Positions 48,350 to 58,460 are shown, numbered from the stretch's first letter. The stretch: DNA of 64,000 nt from an uncultured Tenacibaculum sp. (GCA_947496185.1 CANMCD010000004.1:62001-126000), one strand, 5' to 3'. The notes: generated from the letters alone by a model not told the origin. Program-made: numbers and translations.

Positions 48350-48948
48350 TGCGCTGGCATAAGTTAATATCGACCCTCTTACACCCTGTTGTAATGCCAA
48401 CTATTGGTGTACTTATATATTTATTTTTTTTACCAATACGCTTAAGTAAACAGCAATTATTTGTAACTTTTGGTATTGTTTTTACAGCAACCTATATTAT
48501 ACCCCTAATACTATTGGTATTTCTAAAAGCTATTGGCTATATCAAGTCTTTTCAAGTACATAGTATCGAAGAACGAAAAATACCGTTGTTCTTTATGATG
48601 TCACTGTTATATATATTGCATCTACAATTTCAAAAACTAACTATAGTCGCTGACTTAAGCTATTTGTTTTATGGCGTAGTTTTAGGGCTTGTAATCATCT
48701 ATTTTTTATTCTTTTTTAAAATAAAATCTAGTCTTCATATGCTTTCCATTGGAGGAGCTATTGCCTATTTTTTAATATTTCAACAGATATATCAGATAAA
48801 CACTACACCTGTGGTGATTATTTTTATGCTTTTAGCAGGACTTTTAGCTTCTTCTCGACTTTACTTAAAAGCACACACATCCAAAGAAGTATATATTGGT
48901 TTTTTTATTGGCTTTTTGACGCAATTTATAGCCTATTACATCCTATAA
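48349..48948 (+). CDS. Integral membrane protein of unknown function
   Basis: This 199-residue protein has about six membrane spans. Recognisable stretches are LLHPVVMPTIGVLIYLFF near the start, SFQVHSIEERKIPLFF in a loop, and SSRLYLKAHTSKEVYIGFFI near the end. The layout (HP.V.P..G then an ERK.P loop and an H-x-x-x-E-x-x-x-G end) resembles PAP2-like membrane proteins, but the full phosphatase motifs are not present, so I leave it unnamed. It overlaps rpoN by one base and the convergent barrel gene by six. Confidence 0.85.
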   Translation: MRWHKLISTLLHPVVMPTIGVLIYLFFLPIRLSKQQLFVTFGIVFTATYIIPLILLVFLKAIGYIKSFQVHSIEERKIPLFFMMSLLYILHLQFQKLTIVADLSYLFYGVVLGLVIIYFLFFFKIKSSLHMLSIGGAIAYFLIFQQIYQINTTPVVIIFMLLAGLLASSRLYLKAHTSKEVYIGFFIGFLTQFIAYYIL

Positions 48949-49584
48949 CAGATAGAAGCTTAACCCTAACTTAATAATATTTGCATTAACCGTTGTTTGA
49001 TCAAATAATGGCGTAATACTGTAGTAAGCATAGAAATTAAAAGTACCATACCCGACGGAAAGTGTTATTGCAGTTTGCCAGCTATTAAATTCAGGTAAAT
49101 TATAGATAGTAGTAGTTGGACCAGCATATTTATTCATTAAATAATGAGCAAGCGTTATCCCAGAATAAATCCTCCAAAAAGAATATTTATTGACATCAGA
49201 AGTTCGAAACCGAATTTGTATTGGAAACTCTAAATTGTGAAGCCTAAAGGAGTTATTTTTTTCTGAATCAATAGTAAATGTATGTATGCCGTTTTCCTCT
49301 TTAATTAAGAATTCGTGTATAAACGAATCGTAACTATAACCTACACCGAGACCTATAGCAAACCTTCCATTACGTTGTAAAGGGATATCTTTTATATACC
49401 CTGCTGAAAACCCATATGAAAAACCAGTACCAAGTTTGTTATTAGATTTATTACCAAATAGATTATAACTAACATTTATGTATAACTGATCTTCCAAATA
49501 TCGATCTCCTACCTCTAGGGAATCTCGCTGAGAAAACACATTTACAGCTACGAAAAAAAAGAGAAGTAATAGCTTTATTTTCAT
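48943..49584 (-). CDS. Outer-membrane beta-barrel protein (PorT-like)
   Basis: The 213-residue protein has a signal peptide (KLLLLFFFVAVNVFSQ) and alternating beta-strand tracts (FSYGFSAGYIKDIPL, RFAIGLGVGYSYDSF, LEFPIQIRFRTSD, FWRIYSGITLAHYLM, AITLSVGYGTFNFYAYYSIT), ending IKLGLSFYLL. This is the small barrel class annotated as PorT/outer-membrane beta-barrel. It is not shown to be the T9SS PorT itself. It is downstream of exbD but separated by a terminator. Confidence 0.82.
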   Translation of the reverse strand: MKIKLLLLFFFVAVNVFSQRDSLEVGDRYLEDQLYINVSYNLFGNKSNNKLGTGFSYGFSAGYIKDIPLQRNGRFAIGLGVGYSYDSFIHEFLIKEENGIHTFTIDSEKNNSFRLHNLEFPIQIRFRTSDVNKYSFWRIYSGITLAHYLMNKYAGPTTTIYNLPEFNSWQTAITLSVGYGTFNFYAYYSITPLFDQTTVNANIIKLGLSFYLL

Positions 49585-49626
49585 TTATACAGCTAGTTTT
49601 TATTTCTATTATAACTTTAATTAATT

Positions 49627-49665
49627 AAAAAAAGTGTAATCTTAGTAACTAGATTACACTTCTTT
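49627..49665 (-). terminator. Intrinsic terminator of the exbB-exbD operon
   Basis: On the minus strand, AAGTGTAATCT pairs with AGATTACACTT over an 8-base loop, followed by TTTTT. Confidence 0.9.
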
Positions 49666-49695
49666 GTATATATTTTCATACCTTTTAAAAAAGTA

Positions 49696-50166
49696 TTACT
49701 TTTTTATGGCACTACCCTTGTGTGTTGATAAACTTAATTTAAGTGCATTTACATCACGTAACTTTTCTCGAATATCCGCTAGCGTCCCTACACTAGATTC
49801 TTTATCAGCCTTTATAGATGTAGTCATAAAAGGTATTTCAGCTTCAGACACATTTTCACGTTCTTTGAAGATAAAAGCAGGTACATCATCAGGCGTAGCT
49901 ATTTTATCATTAAGCTGAATACGGTCATAACCTTTACCGTACTTTGCATCTTTTGCTTTACCTACATAAATAGTACTCACCAAACTTTTACGTTCTAACT
50001 TTTTAACTTCAGTGGCACTTGGTAAACGAGGTGAATCGATTAACAAATCGGTTTCTCTCATTGTAGTCGTTACCATGAAGAAGAATAATAACATAAAAAC
50101 AATATCTGGTAAAGATGCGGTTGACAATGCTGGCAATCCTTTTTTCTTCTTTTTAAACTTAGACAT
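49696..50166 (-). CDS. exbD: ExbD/TolR-family protein, second copy
   Basis: The 156-residue protein has a basic N-terminus (MSKFKKKKKGLPA), a single TM with the key acidic residue (TASLPDIVFMLLFFFMVTT, Asp 21) and a periplasmic domain ending in a helical tail. With ExbB it forms the proton-driven stator that energises TonB. It is the last gene of a four-gene operon whose first gene is exbB. Confidence 0.94.
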   Translation of the reverse strand: MSKFKKKKKGLPALSTASLPDIVFMLLFFFMVTTTMRETDLLIDSPRLPSATEVKKLERKSLVSTIYVGKAKDAKYGKGYDRIQLNDKIATPDDVPAFIFKERENVSEAEIPFMTTSIKADKESSVGTLADIREKLRDVNALKLSLSTHKGSAIKK

Positions 50167-50184
50167 ATTACTTGTTTTTAATTA

Positions 50185-50814
50185 TTATTGAACATTTGTT
50201 GGATCCGTATCAGATATTACTTGTGGATAACTCTCTTTAATATCTTTTACTTTTTTCTTTAAATCCTCATCTTTTCTGTTACTTGCTTTAAAAGCTTCTT
50301 CTAATTCTATAAAGCTCATACCGTATTTTTCTTGGCATAACCTGTTACGTAATTCTGTGTAAGCTCTTAACAACTCGTTTTGAACAGCGACATACGTACC
50401 GTACTCAGTACCTCTATCACTTTCTACAGAAATCACAGCCTTGTTTGGATGATCAGATGAAGTTGGATCTTTTTCTCCCTTACAGTAATCACAAGGTTTC
50501 CCTTCTTCTTGACCTTCAGGAGGATTACCTAAACCTCCTCCATTATCTAAAAACTTAACTGCTGCATCTTTAAGTTGTTCCAACTCCATAATCTCCCCTT
50601 CAACAAAAAGTTGGTTATTACGGTTGATACTTACCTCAAAGATGTTTTTCTCTTTTTTAATTACCTCTGGCTGGATTTCGGTCTTTTCAGCTAACTTCTT
50701 AGAAACTCCTGAATCCACATCCATAGTAGTTGTTACAAGGAAAAAGATAAGTAGCAAGAAGGCAATATCTGCCATCGAACCTGCATTAATTTCTGGGTTT
50801 TCTCTTCTTGCCAT
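50185..50814 (-). CDS. exbD: ExbD/TolR-family protein, first copy, with CxxC insertion
   Basis: The 209-residue protein starts MARRENPEINAGSMADIAFL, with the conserved Asp in the TM (Asp 16). It is longer than ordinary ExbD (about 140) because of an insertion at about 90-115 with EEGKPCDYCKGEKDP, a CxxC pair on the periplasmic side, followed by ISVESDRGTEYGTYVAVQNE. The paired ExbD genes are common in Bacteroidota. The cysteines could form a disulfide or bind metal; unproven. Confidence 0.94.
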   Translation of the reverse strand: MARRENPEINAGSMADIAFLLLIFFLVTTTMDVDSGVSKKLAEKTEIQPEVIKKEKNIFEVSINRNNQLFVEGEIMELEQLKDAAVKFLDNGGGLGNPPEGQEEGKPCDYCKGEKDPTSSDHPNKAVISVESDRGTEYGTYVAVQNELLRAYTELRNRLCQEKYGMSFIELEEAFKASNRKDEDLKKKVKDIKESYPQVISDTDPTNVQ

Positions 50815-50820
50815 AATTAT

Positions 50821-51285
50821 CTATGATTTAATTAATCCTTTTAATAAGTCAAATACAAAGAAGAAAAAGCCTACAGCACCTAATATTAAACTATAGGTGA
50901 TACCAGCTCCTACCCATTTAGATACAGAACCTGCTGCACCATCTTTCAACATAGTTCCTTGTGCATCGTACACTGCAGCATCAGAAGCTGTAAAATAAGA
51001 AATAGCTAATAATACACCTAAAACTGCCAAACCTATTAAGGTTTTCTTTAATGCTGCTGGATTCTTAAACAATCCTAACAAAGACAATATCACAGATACT
51101 ATCACTACGATTACTAACAAGTAATACGAAAAACTTACCAACGGAGATACTACGCTGTTCTGAACAGCTACATCCGTTTCTACCTGTTCACCAGCTGAAA
51201 TAACTCTAGCGAATAGGATAATACCTATCACACCAATAACGGCTATTAACAGTGGTAAAAGTTTTGTTATCTTATTATCTTTCAT
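50821..51285 (-). CDS. Small membrane protein of the ExbB/ExbD operon
   Basis: The 154-residue protein has four hydrophobic spans: LLPLLIAVIGVIGIILFARV, SYYLLVIVVIVSVILSLLGL, LIGLAVLGVLLAISYF and ITYSLILGAVGFFFFVFDLL. It lies between exbB (10 bases) and exbD (6 bases), where Flavobacteriaceae usually carry such a protein. Its function is unknown; a structural part of the stator complex is plausible from position only. Confidence 0.9.
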   Translation of the reverse strand: MKDNKITKLLPLLIAVIGVIGIILFARVISAGEQVETDVAVQNSVVSPLVSFSYYLLVIVVIVSVILSLLGLFKNPAALKKTLIGLAVLGVLLAISYFTASDAAVYDAQGTMLKDGAAGSVSKWVGAGITYSLILGAVGFFFFVFDLLKGLIKS

Positions 51286-51295
51286 GTTTCTTTTT

Positions 51296-52012
51296 CTATT
51301 TTTTATACTTAGCTAATAAGTCTATTAATGAAATAGAAGCATCTTCCATGTTGTTAACGATACTATCTACTTTAGAAATAATATAGTTATAGAAAATTTG
51401 TAAGATAATCGCTACAACTAAACCAAATACCGTTGTTAAAAGTGCTACTTTAATACCACCTGCTACTACTGCTGGAGAGATATCATTAGCTACTGCGATT
51501 GCATCAAACGCTCCAATCATACCGATTACGGTTCCCATAAACCCTAACATCGGTGCTAATGCGATAAATAATGAAATCCATGAAATATTCTTTTCTAATA
51601 ATCCCATCTGAACACCACCATATCCTACTACTGCTTTTTCAGCTGCATCCAAACCTTCGTCTGCTCTTTCTAAACCTTGATAAAAGATAGAAGCTACAGG
51701 GCCTTTAGTATTTCTACATACTTCTTTAGCTGCTTCAACTCCTCCTGAACTCAATGCCTCATCAACATTAGCTACTAATTTTTTAGTATTAGTTGTCGCC
51801 ATGTTTAAATAGATGATTCTCTCAATCGCGATAGCTAAACCTAAAATTAAAGCCACTAATACAATCCCCATAAATCCTGGTCCCCCTTCAATAAAACGTT
51901 GTTTTAGCTCTTGGTGAAAAGTTTTCTCCACCGCCTCTTGAGCGTAAGTTGATTGAATAGCTCCCAAAAACATAAATCCTGCTATAGTTAGGATATTTAC
52001 TACTTTTTTCAT
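51296..52012 (-). CDS. exbB: MotA/TolQ/ExbB proton channel family protein
   Basis: The 238-residue protein has an N-terminal hydrophobic segment (ILTIAGFMFLGAIQSTYAQ), a TM at about 45-65 (GFMGIVLVALILGLAIAIERI) and the MotA/TolQ/ExbB block with LFIALAPMLGFMGTVIGMIG and AGGIKVALLTTVFGLVVAII. It drives TonB with ExbD using the proton gradient, feeding transporters such as the SusC at 27884. It is the first gene of the operon. Confidence 0.95.
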   Translation of the reverse strand: MKKVVNILTIAGFMFLGAIQSTYAQEAVEKTFHQELKQRFIEGGPGFMGIVLVALILGLAIAIERIIYLNMATTNTKKLVANVDEALSSGGVEAAKEVCRNTKGPVASIFYQGLERADEGLDAAEKAVVGYGGVQMGLLEKNISWISLFIALAPMLGFMGTVIGMIGAFDAIAVANDISPAVVAGGIKVALLTTVFGLVVAIILQIFYNYIISKVDSIVNNMEDASISLIDLLAKYKK

Positions 52013-52276
52013 TTTGTTATAATTAATTTTGAATAGTTAACGGGTTAAAAATACAAATTTTACTACGATTTTAAAATTTTACTATACTTTTAATAATAAA
52101 ACCCAAATTATGTGAGTTTTTATGTACTTATCACATTTTTTATTTTCGGAATGGCAAGTAACGAAAAAATGTTGGTTCTTAAAAACAAATTAACGCTTTT
52201 ATCTATTAACATTTTTAAGATCATTTTTAATAAGGTTATCAACATTTTATAACACAATACTTAACACCTCTATAAA

Positions 52277-53311
52277 TTATTCACTAATTTCTCCTCGAAG
52301 TGAGGTTTCAAAATACTTCTTAAAGTCTTCTTTGGACAGGTTTTCTCCTAACAAATACATCATTTTTGCTAAAGCTGTCTCTGTAGTTATATCTTTTCCA
52401 TCAATGACCCCAAGCGCTTTTAAATTCGCACTAGTTTCGTAATGTCCTAAAATAACACTTCCTCCAACACATTGTGTTACGTTTACTATATAAATATCAT
52501 TATCAATAAACTCTTGTAACAATTTTAAAAACCAAGGCTCTGTCGGGGCATTACCTGCTCCATAAGCTTCTAAAATCACCCCTTGTAACCCCTTTATGTG
52601 TATATAACTACGAACTACTGCTTCCGTTATACCCGGAAAGAGCTTCAATATGGCAATGTTATTATTTAACTTTTTTCTAAAAATCAGTTTCTCTTCTTTG
52701 TTCTTTGAGCGTAATAATAGCGGATAATTAAAATTCAAATGAACACCACTTTCTACCAAGGGAGGATAATTCATAGAGGAAAAAGCTTCAAATTGTTCTG
52801 CACTAATTTTTGTTGTTCTATTAGCCCTGTATAACTTGTATTCAAAATACAATCCTACTTCCTGAAGTACGGGTTCTCCTGCTTCTTGTGTCGATGCTAT
52901 TTGAATAGAAGTAATGAGATTTTCTTTTGCATCGGTTCTTAAATCTCCAATAGGCAACTGTGACCCCGTAAAAATTACAGGCTTTTGTAAGTTTTCAAAC
53001 ATGAAACTAATAGCAGATGACACATAAGACATCGTATCCGACCCCGTTAAAACAACAAAGCCGTCAAAATTTTTATAATTTTTAGCTATTATTTCTGCAA
53101 TTTCAATATAACAATCTACATTCATATTAGATGAATCTATCGGATCGTCAAACGAAATCGTTTTAATATCACAGTGCAATTGTTGTAATTCAGGTATTTT
53201 TTTCGAAATTTGACTAAAATCAAAAGCTCTTAAAGCACCTGTTTTATAATCTTTTACCATACCAATGGTTCCCCCAGTATAAATTATAAGTATTTTTGGT
53301 TTTTTTGTCAT
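52277..53311 (-). CDS. ansA: Type I L-asparaginase
   Basis: The 344-residue protein has both asparaginase catalytic regions: TGGTIGM near residue 13 (first Thr) and VVLTGSDTMSYVSSAISFM near 92 (second Thr with Asp), then the C-terminal domain from VIFTGSQLPIGDLRTDAKEN to YGAGNAPTEPW. It has no signal peptide, so it is cytoplasmic (AnsA type). It converts asparagine to aspartate and ammonia. A separate N-domain-only homologue is at 60550. Confidence 0.96.
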   Translation of the reverse strand: MTKKPKILIIYTGGTIGMVKDYKTGALRAFDFSQISKKIPELQQLHCDIKTISFDDPIDSSNMNVDCYIEIAEIIAKNYKNFDGFVVLTGSDTMSYVSSAISFMFENLQKPVIFTGSQLPIGDLRTDAKENLITSIQIASTQEAGEPVLQEVGLYFEYKLYRANRTTKISAEQFEAFSSMNYPPLVESGVHLNFNYPLLLRSKNKEEKLIFRKKLNNNIAILKLFPGITEAVVRSYIHIKGLQGVILEAYGAGNAPTEPWFLKLLQEFIDNDIYIVNVTQCVGGSVILGHYETSANLKALGVIDGKDITTETALAKMMYLLGENLSKEDFKKYFETSLRGEISE

Positions 53312-53404
53312 TTTGACATAAAATTATAGGTTGTTATTTTATGGAATAATTTATGTGGTAAATTTATTAACTTAAAAAGAATTAAATAGAAAAAAAGCAA
53401 AATT

Positions 53405-54100
53405 ATGAGTTTAGAATATTATATAGTTATTGGGGTTTTTACGCTGGTCAGTTGGTTAATCAGTAATACCCTGAAACGGAAGTTTAAAAAATACTCCAAA
53501 TTACACCTAAGAAACGGCATGAGTGGCGCTGAAATTGCGGAAAAAATGTTACGTGATCATGGTATTAGTGACGTTCGTGTTATTTCTACACCAGGAATGT
53601 TAACAGATCATTACAACCCTAAAAACAAAACTGTAAACTTAAGTGAAGGTGTATATAACGAAAGAAATGCCGCCGCTGCCGCCGTTGCAGCTCATGAAGT
53701 AGGACATGCTGTACAACATGCGCGCGCCTATAAATGGTTAGAAATGCGCTCTAGTCTTGTCCCTATGGTAAATATTTCTTCTCAATTTTCTCAATACCTA
53801 ATCATGGGTGGACTTATTCTTGGCGCTACTTCTAGTATGGGATATTGGGTACTTGCTTTCGGTGTTGTGCTTATGGCTATGGGAACCTTATTCAGCTTTA
53901 TTACTTTGCCCGTAGAATACGATGCTAGTAACAGAGCATTGGCTTGGCTTGAGAACAAACATATTGTTACTCGTGAAGAATTAGCGGGTTCTAAAGATGC
54001 ATTAAAATGGGCTGCGAGAACTTATTTGGTTGCTGCATTAGGGTCATTAGCCATGTTAGCTTATTGGGTTCTTAGACTCATGGCAAACAATAGAGACTAA
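53405..54100 (+). CDS. Membrane zinc metallopeptidase (YugP-like, Zn_peptidase_2)
   Basis: The 231-residue protein has an N-terminal TM (YYIVIGVFTLVSWLISNTL), then the zinc motif HEVGHAVQHA at about 96-105 after a run of Ala/Val, then two or three TMs (YLIMGGLILGATSSMGYW and onward) and EYDASNRALAWLE with the third acidic ligand. All blocks match the YugP family. The role is unknown; membrane protein quality control is likely. Confidence 0.94.
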   Translation: MSLEYYIVIGVFTLVSWLISNTLKRKFKKYSKLHLRNGMSGAEIAEKMLRDHGISDVRVISTPGMLTDHYNPKNKTVNLSEGVYNERNAAAAAVAAHEVGHAVQHARAYKWLEMRSSLVPMVNISSQFSQYLIMGGLILGATSSMGYWVLAFGVVLMAMGTLFSFITLPVEYDASNRALAWLENKHIVTREELAGSKDALKWAARTYLVAALGSLAMLAYWVLRLMANNRD

Positions 54101-54123
54101 AATTATTATAGATATTGATACAA

Positions 54124-54158
54124 TAAAAAAGACTTGGAGTTTTCCAAGTCTTTTTTAC
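54124..54158. terminator. Bidirectional terminator between zinc peptidase and lepA
   Basis: AAAAAAGACTTGG pairs perfectly with CCAAGTCTTTTTT around a 6-base loop. It serves both convergent genes. Confidence 0.94.
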
Positions 54159-54170
54159 TGTATATATTAA

Positions 54171-55967
54171 TTAGTCATTTAATTTCAACACCGCCATAAA
54201 CGCTTGTTGTGGTATTTCTACATTCCCCACCTGACGCATACGCTTTTTACCTTTTTTCTGCTTTTCTAATAGTTTACGCTTACGAGAAATATCACCTCCA
54301 TAACATTTTGCAGTCACATCTTTCCTCAAAGCTTTTACAGTTTCTCTAGCGATTATCTTCGCACCAATAGCTGCCTGAATAGGAATATCAAACTGCTGAC
54401 GCGGTATCAACTCTTTAAGCTTTTCACAAATTCGTTTTCCAATAGTATAAGCATTATCTGCATGTAATAGAGAAGAAAGCGCATCTACTGACTGCCCATT
54501 TAATAACATATCCACACGTACTAATTTAGACTTTTTCAGTCCTATCGGATGGTAATCAAACGAAGCATATCCTTTCGAAACTGTTTTTAAACGATCATAA
54601 AAATCAAATACAATTTCTGCCAATGGCATCTCAAAAATCAATTCAACTCTTTCGGGAGTCAGATACGTTTGATTGATTATTTGCCCTCTTTTTTCAATAC
54701 ACAAACTCATTACTTGACCTACAAAATCAGATTTTGTAATAACTGATGCTTTGATAAAAGGCTCCTCTACCCTATTCAATTTGGATGGATCAGGTAAATC
54801 TGATGGATTGTTTACAATAATTACCTCATCTGGTTCTTTATTAGTAAAAGCATGATAAGATACGTTGGGCACGGTTGTAATGACCGTCATATTAAACTCT
54901 CTTTCCAAGCGTTCTTGAATGATTTCCATGTGAAGCATTCCTAAAAACCCACATCGAAAACCAAATCCTAAAGCAGCTGAACTTTCGGGTTGAAACACCA
55001 AAGAAGCATCATTTAACTGTAACTTTTCCATGGAAGCTCTTAGTTCTTCATAATCTTCAGTGTCTACAGGATAAATCCCTGCAAAAACCATCGGTTTTAC
55101 ATCTTCAAACCCTTCAATATTATCCGTTGTAGGTTTCGCAAAATCAGTAATAGTGTCTCCTACTTTTACCTCTTTCGCTGTTTTTATTCCTGTTATTAAA
55201 TACCCTACATCCCCTGTTTTGATTTCTTTTTTGGGTACTTGACTTAACTTTAAGGTACCTACTTCATCAGCAAAATACTCTTTACCAGTAGCCATGAACT
55301 TAATCTTTTGGTTCTTTTTAATTGAACCATCGATCACCCTAAAGTAGGTTTCTATACCGCGATACGAATTATAAACACTATCAAAAATTAATGCTTTAAG
55401 AGGTGCATCTGGGTTTCCTGACGGAGCAGGTATACGGTTAATTATTGCTTCTAAAATATTATCTACCCCAAATCCTGTTTTCCCACTAGCAGGAATAACA
55501 TCTTCTGGATTACAACCTAACAGATCAACAATATCATCTGTTACTTCTTCTGGGTTGGCACTTGGTAAATCTACTTTATTAAGAACTGGAATAATCTCCA
55601 AATCATTTTCTAATGCCAAATATAGGTTTGAAATGGTTTGTGCCTGAATACTCTGTGCAGCATCGACTATCAACAATGCTCCTTCACATGCGGCTATTGA
55701 ACGAGATACCTCATACGAAAAATCAACATGTCCTGGGGTATCAATTAAGTTCAATATATAAGGTTCTCCATCATGTACATAATCCATCTGAATAGCGTGA
55801 GACTTTATCGTTATACCACGTTCACGCTCCAAATCCATATTATCCAATAACTGATCTTGCTTTTCACGCTCCGTAACCGTTTGTGTAAAATCCAATAAAC
55901 GATCCGCTAACGTACTCTTTCCATGGTCAATATGTGCAATAATGCAAAAATTTCTAATATTTTTCAT
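54171..55967 (-). CDS. lepA: Elongation factor 4 (LepA), ribosomal back-translocase GTPase
   Basis: The protein is 598 residues from the ATG at 55967 ([20 protein letters not shown]). The longer frame to 56009 runs through the promoter and is rejected. GTPase motifs are [27 protein letters not shown] and NKVDLP; the LepA-specific C-terminal domain ends [20 protein letters not shown]. It acts on stalled or incorrectly translocated ribosomes. Confidence 0.98.
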   Translation of the reverse strand: MKNIRNFCIIAHIDHGKSTLADRLLDFTQTVTEREKQDQLLDNMDLERERGITIKSHAIQMDYVHDGEPYILNLIDTPGHVDFSYEVSRSIAACEGALLIVDAAQSIQAQTISNLYLALENDLEIIPVLNKVDLPSANPEEVTDDIVDLLGCNPEDVIPASGKTGFGVDNILEAIINRIPAPSGNPDAPLKALIFDSVYNSYRGIETYFRVIDGSIKKNQKIKFMATGKEYFADEVGTLKLSQVPKKEIKTGDVGYLITGIKTAKEVKVGDTITDFAKPTTDNIEGFEDVKPMVFAGIYPVDTEDYEELRASMEKLQLNDASLVFQPESSAALGFGFRCGFLGMLHMEIIQERLEREFNMTVITTVPNVSYHAFTNKEPDEVIIVNNPSDLPDPSKLNRVEEPFIKASVITKSDFVGQVMSLCIEKRGQIINQTYLTPERVELIFEMPLAEIVFDFYDRLKTVSKGYASFDYHPIGLKKSKLVRVDMLLNGQSVDALSSLLHADNAYTIGKRICEKLKELIPRQQFDIPIQAAIGAKIIARETVKALRKDVTAKCYGGDISRKRKLLEKQKKGKKRMRQVGNVEIPQQAFMAVLKLND

Positions 55968-55995
55968 GTACCTATTTCTATCAACTGATGACCAG

Positions 55996-56025
55996 CAAAT
56001 ATAAGCCATTTAAAACCATAAGCAA
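55996..56025 (-). promoter_or_regulatory. Promoter of lepA
   Basis: On the minus strand, TTG (56023-56025), a 19-base spacer and TATATTTG (55996-56003): a full -33/-7 match. The leader would be about 23 bases. Confidence 0.75.
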
Positions 56026-56218
56026 ACAAAAACAACTAATACATTAGACATCAAAAAAATAACCTTAAACCCGTGTAAAAATTACGACGTTTTGAGTACG
56101 TATCACCCCACTATCTTTCTATATAAACCACGAAGTATATAACACAAAACAAGGTAATCATCCATAACAAGTTAATGAACTCCTCTTTACTTTTTCTATT
56201 TCCTAAAAAAATAAAAGC

Positions 56219-56226
56219 TAAATTTG
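56219..56226 (+). promoter_or_regulatory. -7 box for dusB
   Basis: TAAATTTG, 17 bases before the GTG at 56244. It supports that GTG rather than the ATG at 56175 as the start. Confidence 0.45.
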
Positions 56227-56243
56227 TCAAAATTTTTTCGGCC

Positions 56244-57224
56244 GTGGTAAAAATAGACAACATAGAACTACCTGACTTTCCTTTATTATTAGCGCCAATG
56301 GAAGATGTTAGTGACCCTCCATTTAGAGCTTTATGTAAAGAAAACGGAGCAGATGTAGTATACACAGAATTTATTTCTTCAGAAGGTTTGATTAGAGATG
56401 CAGCTAAAAGTGTAATGAAATTAGACATTTATGAAAAAGAGCGCCCAGTTGGTATTCAAATATTCGGTGCTAATTTGGATTCTATGCTTCGTTCTGTAGA
56501 AATTGTCGAAAAAACGAATCCCGATATTATTGACATTAATTTTGGTTGCCCTGTAAAAAAGGTAGTTTCTAAAGGTGCTGGTGCGGGTATTTTAAAAGAT
56601 ATAGACCTAATGGTAAAATTAACCAAAGAAATGGTTAATCATACCAAACTGCCTATCACGGTAAAAACACGCCTTGGCTGGGATCATGATTCTATAAAAA
56701 TAGTAGAAGTTGCAGAAAGGCTTCAAGATGTAGGTTGTAAAGCTATTGCTATCCATGGAAGAACACGAGCACAGATGTATAAAGGAAATGCGGATTGGAG
56801 ACCTATTGCCGAGGTAAAAAACAATCCAAGAATGCACATTCCTGTTTTTGGAAACGGAGACGTAGATTCTCCTGAACGAGCAATGGAAATGAGGGATCAA
56901 TACGGGTTAGACGGTTGCATGATTGGCAGGGCATCTATCGGTTATCCTTGGTTTTTCAATGAAGTAAAACATTATTTTAAAACAGGTAAACACTTACCAA
57001 AACCTTCTATAGCTGAAAGGGCGGAAATGGCACGTCGTCACCTTGAAATGGCCATAGATTGGAAAGGAGAACACCTCGGTGTAGTCGAAACTAGAAGACA
57101 CTATACAAATTATTTTAAAGGAATTCCACATTTTAAAGAATACCGACTAAAGATGGTGACTTCTGATGATCCCCAAGATGTTTTTGACACCTTTGAGCTT
57201 GTGAAAGAAAAGTTTTGTGTCTAG
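56244..57224 (+). CDS. dusB: tRNA-dihydrouridine synthase B
   Basis: GTG 56244 gives MVKIDNIELPDFPLLLAPME, the normal start of flavobacterial DusB (326 residues). The ATG at 56175 would add 23 Lys/Phe-rich residues and includes a -7 box. Flavin TIM-barrel motifs are APMEDVSDPPFRALC, DINFGCPVKKVVSKGAGAGI with the catalytic Cys, IAIHGRTRAQMYKG and CMIGRASIGYPW. It reduces U17-type uridines in tRNA with NADPH. Confidence 0.95.
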   Translation: MVKIDNIELPDFPLLLAPMEDVSDPPFRALCKENGADVVYTEFISSEGLIRDAAKSVMKLDIYEKERPVGIQIFGANLDSMLRSVEIVEKTNPDIIDINFGCPVKKVVSKGAGAGILKDIDLMVKLTKEMVNHTKLPITVKTRLGWDHDSIKIVEVAERLQDVGCKAIAIHGRTRAQMYKGNADWRPIAEVKNNPRMHIPVFGNGDVDSPERAMEMRDQYGLDGCMIGRASIGYPWFFNEVKHYFKTGKHLPKPSIAERAEMARRHLEMAIDWKGEHLGVVETRRHYTNYFKGIPHFKEYRLKMVTSDDPQDVFDTFELVKEKFCV

Positions 57225-57254
57225 TAAACCAGAACAGATTTTACGAGATAATTA

Positions 57255-58460
57255 CTACTGATTAATAAAATCGGAAGAAATACGTGAGCTAGCTATTTTG
57301 GAAGCAATAAAACCTAAGATAGCAATGGTCAACATAACAACACATAAATTACTCCATCTAAATTCAACAGGATAAGGAAGGTCAGTTGTTATCATTAACA
57401 AACCATAGCTCATTTGCAAGTATATCAGTATTACTCCTAAAATGACACCGACACACATCCCAAACAACACAAGTAAGAAGCCTTGATATACAAAAATTTT
57501 CTTGACCTCTTTTAATGTACACCCTAAATTAAAAAGAGTTTTCAGATTTTTTCTCTTATCTATAATCATCATAATTATAGATCCTATTACATTAAATAAC
57601 GCAATAATTATAATTAGCGTAAAAATCAAATAGGAAATAAAGTTTTCTGTATTAACAACCTTATAATACAATTCATTCAGTTGTTTTTTAGTTTTAACTA
57701 CAAATCCTTTCCCTAAATCACGCTGAAGGCTATCCCTTACCTCATCACTATCTACATCGTCTTTCAATGCAATCTCAATACCCGAAACAACATGATCGTC
57801 TAAACTTAATAAGTTTCTAGCTAAAGAAATATCTGTAAAAACATATTTATTCTGAAATTCTTCTGAACCGTAATAAACCCCAACAACCTGTGCATCAATA
57901 GACTTAAATGCTTTATTAGGATTAATTATAAACCCTTTACCTGGTTTTGGCACATAAATTTGAAGATTATCCACAAAATTGTAGGCTCCTAGTGATAATT
58001 TATAGGAAATACCATAACCTACAACTGCTGTATTTCGATAAGCACTATCCAACCACTTACCTACACTCATCGAAGAGTCAATAGGTACTATTTGATTATA
58101 GTTACTGGTCACTCCTTTTATATAAGCGATGTGATTTTTGTCTTTAAACTTAAGGTACACCCTTTCTTCTAGCACATTTGAAAAAGCTTTTATCGCATAA
58201 TTACCAGTAAGTATACTTTTGATTGCACCAGTACTTTCAAATGTTTTACCTTTTGTTGCAACTATTTTTATATCAGGATCTGATACACGAAGAAGTGATT
58301 CACTAAAAGTACGTAAGCCTGAAAAGCCTGACAAAATAACAAACAACGCCATTGCTCCTACTACCACTCCAAAAGCGGCAATAAAAGTGATGATATTAAT
58401 TGCATTGGTACTACTTTTTGAAAATAAGTACCTTTTGGCTATGTATAACGAAAATTTCAA
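57255..58460 (-). CDS. FtsX-like / LolCE-type ABC transporter permease
   Basis: The 401-residue protein has an N-terminal TM (ATNAINIITFIAAFGVVVGA region), a periplasmic domain of about 200 residues, and three C-terminal TMs (LIFTLIIIIALFNVIGSIIM; FLLVLFGMCVGVILGVILIY; LCVVMLTIAILGFIASKIAS). MIIDKRKNLKTLFNLGCT is the FtsX coupling loop. The MacB/FtsX family member that best fits is LolC/LolE, which extracts lipoproteins. No ATPase gene is adjacent. It follows rbfA by 34 bases. Confidence 0.92.
   Translation of the reverse strand: MKFSLYIAKRYLFSKSSTNAINIITFIAAFGVVVGAMALFVILSGFSGLRTFSESLLRVSDPDIKIVATKGKTFESTGAIKSILTGNYAIKAFSNVLEERVYLKFKDKNHIAYIKGVTSNYNQIVPIDSSMSVGKWLDSAYRNTAVVGYGISYKLSLGAYNFVDNLQIYVPKPGKGFIINPNKAFKSIDAQVVGVYYGSEEFQNKYVFTDISLARNLLSLDDHVVSGIEIALKDDVDSDEVRDSLQRDLGKGFVVKTKKQLNELYYKVVNTENFISYLIFTLIIIIALFNVIGSIIMMIIDKRKNLKTLFNLGCTLKEVKKIFVYQGFLLVLFGMCVGVILGVILIYLQMSYGLLMITTDLPYPVEFRWSNLCVVMLTIAILGFIASKIASSRISSDFINQ

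Noticed and set aside
55968-56009. Longer start of lepA
   Set aside because: The region contains a full -33/-7 promoter on the same strand, and the family starts at MKNIRNFC.
56111-56428. Minus-strand ORF opposite dusB
   Set aside because: It is a shadow of the dusB frame, with no family features.
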